A stretch of DNA of 8,557 nt from NCBI GenBank assembly GCA_024278345.1, contig JAJRTK010000377.1, forward strand, positions 1 to 8,557, read 5' to 3'. The notes beneath the pieces were generated by a model that did no database searches, was not told where the DNA came from, and saw nothing but the letters and a program-made list of their open reading frames with translations. Positions 1-5,109 of this stretch are shown here, piece after piece (the stretch's first letter is position 1; the number at the start of each line of letters is the position of its first letter). The stretch is from a bacterium (GTDB lineage: Bacteria > CSSED10-310 > JAJRTK01). A program made the position numbers and the translations under genes.

Positions 1-171
1 CGCTCGGCGGGTCACGTTTGCGTGAGTCGAAGGTCGGCCGGGAATTGTAGCGTGCGGGCCTTCTGGCCCGCACGCATCGGGTTTTGCCCTGCACTCACCA
101 GGGAGCCCGCTCATTTCCCGTTGCAACTTGCGGGCAACGGGATCCCTACCCACATTTTTGTGCGCTGCGCG
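1..171 (+). repeat. Dispersed intergenic repeat, copy 1 (hairpin-rich)
   Basis: This non-coding repeat is cut by the left edge of the window. It matches, in inverted orientation, the copy at 8184-8341. Positions 3-36 match 8308-8341 (minus) at about 30 of 34 bases, and 87-171 match 8184-8272 (minus) with only about ten differences by eye. It contains three hairpins: TCACG/CGTGA (12-16 with 21-25), a perfect 11-bp stem with loop TTCT (50-75), and CCCGTTGC/GCAACGGG (117-124 with 134-141). The last is the core shared with copies 2 and 3 and is followed by GGGATCCC and a CCCACAT box. The middle hairpin differs completely from that of copy 3. The short open frames crossing it are translations of the repeat. 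Its role (mobile, transcriptional or structural) cannot be read from sequence alone. Confidence 0.8.
50..75. other. Perfect 11-bp stem-loop inside repeat copy 1
   Basis: GCGTGCGGGCC (50-60) pairs perfectly with GGCCCGCACGC (65-75) around a TTCT tetraloop. It is the most stable-looking hairpin in the window. It lies about 175 bp beyond the stop codon of the leftward barrel-protein gene at 252-866, so it might end that transcript, but no T-run follows on either strand, so an intrinsic terminator is not supported. Confidence 0.6.
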
Positions 172-251
172 CTTTTATCGGGTGGCCGGTGCCGACCGCA
201 GGGAGAGCCGGCTTCGCCGCTCACCCCCGATGACCGGCCCCAGAAGATCCA

Positions 252-866
252 TCAAAAGTTTAGTCTCAGGCCGCCCACGATTTTCATTTGCGTCGTATCG
301 ACCTCGACCCTGTTCCCTTCCACGAGGTCGAGGCGGCCTTGAGCAAACATTCCCAGGGACTTGCCCATGGGAATCTCAAAACCCAGGTGAAAGTTGCCGC
401 CGAGCTTGGTGAGCGAGTCTGAATCGATGGTGTGGGTACCTCCGGACTGGGTGACCAACACTGCCGTATCAAGGAAATGAACTCCGGCACCCGCCCCGAA
501 GAAGAACTTGACGGCGACGGTGTGGAGGACCAGGACACCATTCAGCCCGATCAAGAGGTCTTTCTCTGGACCAAGAGAGTCCCGGTTCCTATCAAATTTC
601 CAGTATCCGGCTTCCAGCTCCATGTAGCTGGAAAGAAAGTTGTAGCCGCGGTGGACTCGACGGCGAGCGTTGAGCAGAAAGTAGGCGTTTGTATTGTCCT
701 GGTCATCGAGGTTGTTGACCAACCCGATTCCGGCGCCAAGCTGCCATACTGGCTCCTCGTCCTGCACATCGTAACTCTCATTGGGCCTAGGCTCCTCTGC
801 CTGGGCAGGCACCTGGCCGAGCAGGCATGAACCCAATAGGACAGCCAAAACAGCCGTTCGTCGCAT
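252..866 (-). CDS. Putative secreted outer-membrane beta-barrel protein, unknown function
   Basis: The product is 204 aa. Residues 1-23 form a classic Sec signal peptide: MRRT, then a Leu/Val/Ala-rich core, with likely cleavage after AQA. The mature part (about 180 aa) has alternating hydrophobic and polar stretches and many Gly and aromatic residues, for example around 43-50, 80-90, 117-130 and 157-164. It ends in a C-terminal Phe (GGLRLNF). Both traits are known marks of small outer-membrane barrels recognised by the BAM machinery. The size and Gly/aromatic pattern recall OmpA/OmpW-like or PagL-like eight-stranded barrels, but I see no PagL catalytic signature and do not assign a family. 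The ATG at 866 is supported by GAGG seven bases upstream. It is a single-gene unit, divergent from the lipid kinase gene. The product could also be a periplasmic protein. Confidence 0.75.
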   Translation of the reverse strand: MRRTAVLAVLLGSCLLGQVPAQAEEPRPNESYDVQDEEPVWQLGAGIGLVNNLDDQDNTNAYFLLNARRRVHRGYNFLSSYMELEAGYWKFDRNRDSLGPEKDLLIGLNGVLVLHTVAVKFFFGAGAGVHFLDTAVLVTQSGGTHTIDSDSLTKLGGNFHLGFEIPMGKSLGMFAQGRLDLVEGNRVEVDTTQMKIVGGLRLNF

Positions 867-939
867 CGTATTTCCTCGCTCCTCGATTCAGCGTGTGGGA
901 CGGACACAGAATTGCGCTGCCCCCAATGGTAGACCCGCA

Positions 940-976
940 TATAACTATATAACCTTTTTTTCTAAGTTCCGCACAA
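940..976 (-). promoter_or_regulatory. Candidate sigma-70-type promoter for the barrel-protein gene
   Basis: On the minus strand TTGTGC (976-971) is followed, after 18 bases, by TTATAT (952-947), inside a conspicuously AT-rich patch in otherwise GC-rich DNA. Transcription would start near 940, giving a leader of about 75 nt before the ATG at 866. The -35 match is partial, so this is a candidate only. Confidence 0.35.
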
Positions 977-1212
977 TCCCGTGGTCTCCAATCTATCCGC
1001 AGGCTCGAGTTTTGAACCTTGCCCCGGGAATATGCGTCGGCCCACAGCCTACTGATAGCGTAATCCTTGGCCATCGTCCATGTCAGCCGGAGAAGGCCTT
1101 GTCCACCGGTGGTCGGCGGAGCTGGAAAATGGGGTCCAGACGGCCACGAATAGAGATCAGCGGGACTGGCCATCGGTGGTGCCTTCGGCAGCTCTCGCCG
1201 CTGGCGCTCGGC

Positions 1213-1434
1213 CCCGGCCACCCAGTGAATTTCGGACCCAACCCCAGGGCTTCCAGGCCTGGAACCCGGCGGAGGCGGCCTCCATACCTCCGCCAGGAGC
1301 GCTGGTTATGACCTGCGGTCATTATCTCCGCTTCGCTCACGCTACGCTCCGGTTCAGGACCTCGCCAGGGAGCGCGCTCAACTTCCCGTTGCAACAAAGG
1401 GCAACGGGATCCCAGCCCACATCATTGTACGGTG
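1213..1434 (+). repeat. Dispersed intergenic repeat, copy 2 (composite, modules A and B)
   Basis: Two modules can be seen. Module A (about 1213-1303) matches the start of copy 4 at 8436-8525. Both contain CCCCAGGGCTTCCAG, a weak CCAGG/CCTGG-type palindrome, GGAACCCGGCGGAGGC, then CCTCCGC and GGAGCGC blocks. Module B (about 1320-1434) matches copies 1 and 3. It contains CCAGGGAGC, then CCCGTTGC (1385-1392) pairing with GCAACGGG (1401-1408), then GGGATCCCAGCCCACAT and TGTAC. This copy shows that the two modules belong to one element or lie in fixed association. No transposase or coding sequence is found within it. Confidence 0.8.
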
Positions 1435-1645
1435 GGCCTCGCTTATGCTCGGCGTCTCGCTCTGCTCGGCACCGCGTTTTCCTTTTGTTTTCAATCTTTG
1501 TCCCGCCTTACGCGGGTACCCTCAGAAAACGTGCGAAACAGATTACGCGGTCTCCGGAACACTCTCTGCGCAGTTTTCTCCTCGGAATGTGCCGCAAAAC
1601 GGCAAAACATTGACGATTCAGTGAATTCCATTGCCCACGGATTCC

Positions 1646-1660
1646 TGGCATCGTTTTTGC
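1646..1660 (+). promoter_or_regulatory. Candidate sigma-54 (-24/-12) promoter for the lipid kinase gene
   Basis: The sequence TGGCATCGTTTTTGC has the invariant GG and GC doublets at the exact spacing of the RpoN consensus (TGGCACG-N4-TTGC), differing only in the two bases after TGGCA. Transcription would start near 1672, giving a leader of about 38 nt before the ATG at 1710. It is the best promoter-like sequence upstream of this gene. No enhancer-binding-protein gene or clear upstream activator palindrome is visible nearby, so use in vivo is an inference. Confidence 0.5.
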
Positions 1661-1709
1661 GAAATACCTAGTCAGCTTTTCGCGGAACCACTGAGCCAGG
1701 AGTTCTCCC

Positions 1710-2720
1710 ATGACTAGCCGAGACGACAAAATCGCGGTTCTCCTCAATCCCAACGCCAAGCGCGTGAGTTCCAGGACCCGGCAAATCTTTGAAGCGGTTG
1801 TCCCCAAGGCCGACCTCTTCTGGTCCAGAGACCTCCGAGAGGCCCAGGATCACGTAGCGGCCATCGTGGAGCGTGGTTACGGAACCGTGTTTACAGGTGG
1901 CGGTGATGGGACAGTCTCCAACACGATTAACCTGCTCCACGAAGAGCTGGATCGAAAAGACCCCACCCCGCCATGCCCTCAGATTGGGATTCTCAAGTTA
2001 GGCACTGGGAATGGTCTTGCGCACCTCGTAGGCGCGCACCACCCTCTGACCCACCTCCAGAACGTGCTCCGTGGCCAGAGACCCATGCCCCGGAAACTCA
2101 ATCTCATCCGCCAGGGGAGCGACTTGCTCTTCTTTTCGGGCATCGGCTGGGACGCGGGTATCTTGAATGACTTCACCGACTTCAAGAACCGGTTCACGGG
2201 TTGGCTGGGTCGGAAAGTTTTCCATTCGGTGGCCGGTTACTTTGCTGCCATCGGCGCCAAGACCATCCCAAGGGAACTCTTCAAAAAAGACCCCTGGACG
2301 ATTCGCGTTCGGAACCGTGGCAAGGCCGTTCGTATCATCCCCGGCCATGCTCCCATCGAGGTCCCCCCAGGTGCCTTGCTCTTCGAGGGGCCATGCAAAC
2401 TCGCGGGTGTATCGACGGTTCCCTTCTATGGATACGGCCTCAAAGTCTTCCCCTTCGCGGATTCTGAGTCGGGCCTCATGAGCCTGCGGATCGTCACTGC
2501 CTCCGCATTCGAAATCCTTCGCCACCTGCCCAGTGTCTGGAGAGGCGAGTACCAGTCGCCTGGGATCTCCGATTTCTTGGTGGACGACATCGAGATTGAA
2601 GCGGATAAGCCCGTGCCTTTTCAGATTGGCGGCGATGCCCGCGGTCGTCGGAAAAAGCTGGAGTTCGCCATGTCCGGTCGCAGCATCGAGCTTTTGGACT
2701 TCAAAAGGCTGGCTGCCTAG
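1710..2720 (+). CDS. Diacylglycerol/sphingosine-kinase-family lipid kinase
   Basis: The 336-aa product belongs to the DAGK catalytic-domain superfamily (DgkB, YegS, sphingosine kinase), soluble or peripheral enzymes that use ATP to phosphorylate lipids such as diacylglycerol. The N-terminal domain opens with IAVLLNPNAK (8-17). The nucleotide-binding GGGDGT is at 63-68, and LGTGNGLA at 97-104 fills the place of the family's GT-x-N motif. The C-terminal half (about 125-336) has the expected beta-rich lipid-binding domain, including FFSGIGWDAG (141-150). At the usual place of the DGE motif near the C-terminus the protein reads FQIGGD (304-309), a variant. AGGAG lies seven bases before the ATG, fixing the start. 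The gene stands alone, behind a sigma-54-like promoter and convergent with the permease gene. The lipid substrate cannot be told; lipid A or phosphatidylglycerol metabolism, or other lipid phosphorylation, are all possible. Confidence 0.88.
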   Translation: MTSRDDKIAVLLNPNAKRVSSRTRQIFEAVVPKADLFWSRDLREAQDHVAAIVERGYGTVFTGGGDGTVSNTINLLHEELDRKDPTPPCPQIGILKLGTGNGLAHLVGAHHPLTHLQNVLRGQRPMPRKLNLIRQGSDLLFFSGIGWDAGILNDFTDFKNRFTGWLGRKVFHSVAGYFAAIGAKTIPRELFKKDPWTIRVRNRGKAVRIIPGHAPIEVPPGALLFEGPCKLAGVSTVPFYGYGLKVFPFADSESGLMSLRIVTASAFEILRHLPSVWRGEYQSPGISDFLVDDIEIEADKPVPFQIGGDARGRRKKLEFAMSGRSIELLDFKRLAA

Positions 2721-2788
2721 TTGCCACGAACGCTTGGCTCCGCCGGCGCGATTTACGAACTGCACCCCGTCGTGCGCCCGGCGTGGCC

Positions 2789-2808
2789 GAGCGGTTTTGG
2801 AACCGCTC
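2789..2808. terminator. Perfect hairpin between convergent genes (possible bidirectional terminator)
   Basis: GAGCGGTT (2789-2796) pairs perfectly with AACCGCTC (2801-2808) around a TTGG loop. It directly abuts the stop codon of the DppC-like gene (2809-2811) and lies 68 bp beyond the lipid kinase stop. On the plus strand it is followed by a weak T-rich stretch (TTACCTTTGTTG), and on the minus strand by no T-run. Its position favours a transcription-ending or 3'-end-protecting role, but it is not a textbook rho-independent terminator. Confidence 0.5.
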
Positions 2809-3708
2809 TTACCTTTGTTGGTGGGGGTCGAGCCAATCCCTCAAGCCATCTCCGAAGAGATTGAAGCCCAGCACGGCGAGCAAGATGGCGAGACCCGGAA
2901 AGGTGATGGCCCACCAGGCAGTGGAGATCAGGTCCTTACCATTCTTCAGCATGAGACCCCACTCAATATCGGGGTCCTGTGCGCCCAAGCCCAGAAACGA
3001 CAACCCGGCCGCATCCAGAATCGCCGTGGCGTAGCCCAGGGTTGCCTGAACAATCACCGGGGCAAGAATGTTGGGCACCAGATGGCGAAAGACGATGCGC
3101 CAGTGGGACGCACCAAGAGCTGTACATGCCTGAATGTACTCCTTCTGCTTTTCCCCGAGCACTGACGAACGAATCAGTCTTGCGTAGACGGGAATACCGA
3201 CAATCCCCACGGCGATCATGGCATGAACGAGCCCCGGATTGGGCGCAATGGCCACAATGAGGATGGCCAAGAGGATCGACGGGAAAGCTAGCATGACATC
3301 CACGAGCCGCATGAGCCCGGAATCGACCCATCCTCCCAGATAGGCTGCGGAAAGTCCGATCCCTCCGCCGAAAAAGAGGCTGATCCCCACCGAAATAAGG
3401 CCCACGGCCAGGGAGACTCGAGCGCCATAAAGGACGCGGGAGAAAATATCCCGACCATGTTCGTCGGTGCCGAGCCAAAAGGCCCTGGCGGACGTGGCTT
3501 CATCCGTGCCGGGTGGCAAGGCGCTGCCAGGAGGCTTCAAGGCCATACCTCGGTACCGCTGCTTCGGCGGATGGGGGGCCAGGAGAGGCGCAAAGATGGC
3601 GGCCAGACTGAATGTGGCCAGCAAGAGTAGACCTGCCACGGCCGTCTTATTTTTGAGGAAGTCTTTCATTTTCAGTTTGATCCGGGGGCCGATTGCCCGT
3701 CGCTCCAC
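2809..3708 (-). CDS. dppC: ABC transporter permease, DppC/OppC type
   Basis: This is the second inner-membrane subunit of a peptide/nickel-type ABC importer (binding-protein-dependent transport permease family), 299 aa from GTG 3708. A short cytoplasmic N-terminus leads into a first membrane helix (about 23-43), then the conserved periplasmic LGTDEHGRDIFSR (79-91), a cluster of further helices, the cytoplasmic EAA loop (EYIQACTALGA and on to about 217) that docks onto the ATPase, and the family ending GFNLFGDGLRDWLDP (281-295). It pairs with the DppB-like permease at 3988-5094, but 279 bp containing repeats separate them, where such pairs are normally adjacent. The start is uncertain: GTG 3708 has no ribosome site, and ATG 3669 (286 aa, starting MKDFLKNK) has only a weak GGA upstream but suits the family. 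Substrate is unproven: dipeptide, oligopeptide, nickel or similar. Confidence 0.9.
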   Translation of the reverse strand: MERRAIGPRIKLKMKDFLKNKTAVAGLLLLATFSLAAIFAPLLAPHPPKQRYRGMALKPPGSALPPGTDEATSARAFWLGTDEHGRDIFSRVLYGARVSLAVGLISVGISLFFGGGIGLSAAYLGGWVDSGLMRLVDVMLAFPSILLAILIVAIAPNPGLVHAMIAVGIVGIPVYARLIRSSVLGEKQKEYIQACTALGASHWRIVFRHLVPNILAPVIVQATLGYATAILDAAGLSFLGLGAQDPDIEWGLMLKNGKDLISTAWWAITFPGLAILLAVLGFNLFGDGLRDWLDPHQQR

Positions 3709-3731
3709 GGCATGGATTCAAGTTTAGTGAT

Positions 3732-3799
3732 TTTGTCGGCCACTGCGGAACAGGTCGGTGGTTCCTTTGTCGGCCACTGCGGAACAGGTCGGTGGTTCC
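3732..3799. repeat. Perfect 2 x 34-bp tandem repeat upstream of dppC
   Basis: The unit runs from TTTGTCGGCCACTGCGGAAC to its end at GGTCGGTGGTTCC. Copy one is 3732-3765 and copy two 3766-3799, with no mismatch. The second unit ends only 24 bp from the GTG at 3708 when read on the coding strand. Perfect identity suggests recent duplication or continuing homogenisation. The TGT-starting, internally repeated unit loosely recalls the multiple terminal repeats of IS21-family elements, but no transposase genes are present, so this comparison is weak. Confidence 0.9.
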
Positions 3800-3827
3800 C
3801 GGCGAGTAGCGGGCGTCGGAGGGCGCC

Positions 3828-3849
3828 CGATGGGAGCGGAACACAACCC
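3828..3849 (+). repeat. 22-bp shared motif, copy in the dppB-dppC gap
   Basis: This copy reads CGATGGGAGCGGAA, then CACAACCC, on the plus strand. The reverse complement matches 6880-6901 at 21 of 22 bases, so the two sites are inverted relative to each other. It overlaps the right edge of the hairpin at 3810-3829. Two copies within 3.1 kb, both in leaders of the same ABC gene set, suggest a dispersed repeat or a shared regulatory site. Confidence 0.7.
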
Positions 3850-3987
3850 AAGAAAAGAGATTGACACTCCTACGCAACCGGCGGTTTCCCCGAAAAGAGC
3901 ACAAACCTCCAAAGCCCCCGCGGCTTCTCAAAAGAGCTCCTGGGTTTCCGAAAGGTTGGGCGACTTCTGGGGAAAGGCCTTCCGGAA

Positions 3988-5094
3988 TCAGTCGTATTGG
4001 ATCCTTGGATCGATCCAGGCGTACAGGAGATCGACTCCGATATTGATGGTGGTGAAGGTAGCAGCCACCAGGATGACGCCTCCTTGAATAACGTAGATGT
4101 CGCGGTTTTGAATGGCGTCGAGAATCCAAGTGCCCACGCCCGGCCAGGAAAAGATGGTTTCGGTGATGATGGCCCCGCCCAGGAGCGACCCGAACTGCAG
4201 CCCGATAATGGTGATAACGGGGATAAGAGCGTTCTTAAAGGCGTGGCGCGAATAGACGGCCCAGCGGGAGAGGCCCTTGGCCCAGGCGGTTCGGACGTAA
4301 TCCTCGGTCAGAACCTCCAGCATGGCGGAACGAGTCATCCTGGCGATGATGGCCATGGGGATCGTCGCCAGCGCCAAGGCCGGTAGAAGGAGGTGCCGCA
4401 AGACTTCCACGAAATCGCTCCAGCTTCCGCGCAAAAGCGAATCGATCAAGAAAAAGCCCGTCACCGGCTGAAGCTCGGACAGATAATCGACCCTCTGGCC
4501 CATGGGCCAGCCGGGGAAAAGGTTGGAAAAGAGCACCAGAAGTACCAGACCCAGCCAGAAGATGGGCATGGAGACACCCACGAGGGCCCCGGTCATACTG
4601 AGATAATCAAGGATCGAGTGCTTGTTCACCGCTGAGAGGATCCCCAGGGCGATTCCCACAAACATGGCGATCAACATCGCGGACACGGTGAGCTCGATGG
4701 TGGCGGGGAATCGTTCCAGGATTTCCTGGGCCACGGGGCGTTGCCGGACAATGCTGATTCCCAAGTCGCCTCGAAAGAGGCGGAGCAAGTAGGAAACGTA
4801 TTGGGTCTTGGCGATGGATCGCGGCCCATAGACGATGTGAAGGGGCCCCAAGACGAGCTCTGCGGGAGGCGTCTCCCAGGCGATATCTCTGCTCTCCAGG
4901 TAGACTGGAAAGGGCGGGTGGTCGAGACCAAGACGCGTTCGCTCCCTCTGGAGCGCTTCGGCGGTCGCTCGGGATCCAAGCCTTGCCCGGGCGGCGTCAC
5001 CGGGGGCGTAGGAGACCGTCACGAAGACGACTAGGGTGACGCCGATGAGTGTGGGCACCACGTAGAGAAGGCGCCGCAAAAAATAGAGGAACAT
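3988..5094 (-). CDS. dppB: ABC transporter permease, DppB/OppB type
   Basis: This is the first inner-membrane channel subunit of the peptide/nickel-type importer, 368 aa. It starts with the family's typical MFLYFLRRLLYVVPTLIGVT, which forms the first helix (about 9-29), followed by SYAPGDAARARLG (28-40). A long periplasmic segment follows (about 41-130); residues about 67-100 look like an insertion, making the protein longer than the usual 305-340 aa. Further helices lie at about 134-156, 166-190, 236-252, 292-312 and 334-357. The EAA loop that contacts the ATPase is DYVRTAWAKGLSRWAVY (265-281), leading to FKNALIPV. ISWPGVG-type residues (FSWPGVG, 315-321) are also conserved. The ATG at 5094 follows the binding-protein stop by 15 bp and has GGAG about 10 bases upstream, so it is cotranscribed with that gene. 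Confidence 0.93.
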   Translation of the reverse strand: MFLYFLRRLLYVVPTLIGVTLVVFVTVSYAPGDAARARLGSRATAEALQRERTRLGLDHPPFPVYLESRDIAWETPPAELVLGPLHIVYGPRSIAKTQYVSYLLRLFRGDLGISIVRQRPVAQEILERFPATIELTVSAMLIAMFVGIALGILSAVNKHSILDYLSMTGALVGVSMPIFWLGLVLLVLFSNLFPGWPMGQRVDYLSELQPVTGFFLIDSLLRGSWSDFVEVLRHLLLPALALATIPMAIIARMTRSAMLEVLTEDYVRTAWAKGLSRWAVYSRHAFKNALIPVITIIGLQFGSLLGGAIITETIFSWPGVGTWILDAIQNRDIYVIQGGVILVAATFTTINIGVDLLYAWIDPRIQYD

Positions 5095-5109
5095 GCTGGT
5101 GGTGCTCCG

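Larger units (their letters stand above)
867..1709. other. Gene-free 843-bp intergenic region
   Basis: This divergent spacer lies between the barrel-protein gene and the lipid kinase gene. Open frames cross it on both strands, but none has a recognisable domain, a convincing ribosome site or a plausible protein composition, and the longest run into the neighbouring gene antisense or through the repeat. Visible content is the candidate promoter at 940-976, a GC-rich stretch at about 981-1212 with no recognised content, the composite repeat at about 1213-1434, a small CCCGC/GCGGG hairpin (1502-1516), and a sigma-54-like site at 1646-1660. A decayed gene in 981-1212 cannot be excluded. Confidence 0.6.
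3709..3987. other. 279-bp repeat-bearing gap inside the dppBC permease pair
   Basis: The gap lies between the stop of the DppB-like gene and the start of the DppC-like gene. It holds a perfect 34-bp tandem duplication (3732-3799), a CGGGCG/CGCCCG hairpin with 8-nt loop (3810-3829), and a 22-bp motif (3828-3849) also found inverted at 6880-6901. Open frames through it have no recognisable protein content. It looks like inserted non-coding DNA, and it may reduce or alter expression of the downstream permease. Confidence 0.65.

Noticed and set aside
781-1613. Overlapping plus-strand frames of 176 and 177 codons and a minus-strand frame of 144 codons in the 5' spacer
   Set aside because: Their translations are low in recognisable features, rich in Arg, Pro and Gly as expected from GC-rich non-coding DNA, and run through the repeat or antisense to the barrel gene.
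2776-2815. Sequence GCCCGGCGTGGCCGAGCGGTT resembling the 5' part of a bacterial tRNA-Ser or tRNA-Leu
   Set aside because: No anticodon arm or acceptor partner follows, and the downstream bases encode the conserved C-terminus of the DppC-like permease. The hairpin explanation (2789-2808) covers the similarity.
3647-4129. 160-codon minus-strand frame bridging the dppB-dppC gap, as a possible extra operon gene
   Set aside because: It overlaps both permease genes in another frame, is largely translated repeat and shadow sequence, and has no ribosome site or domain.
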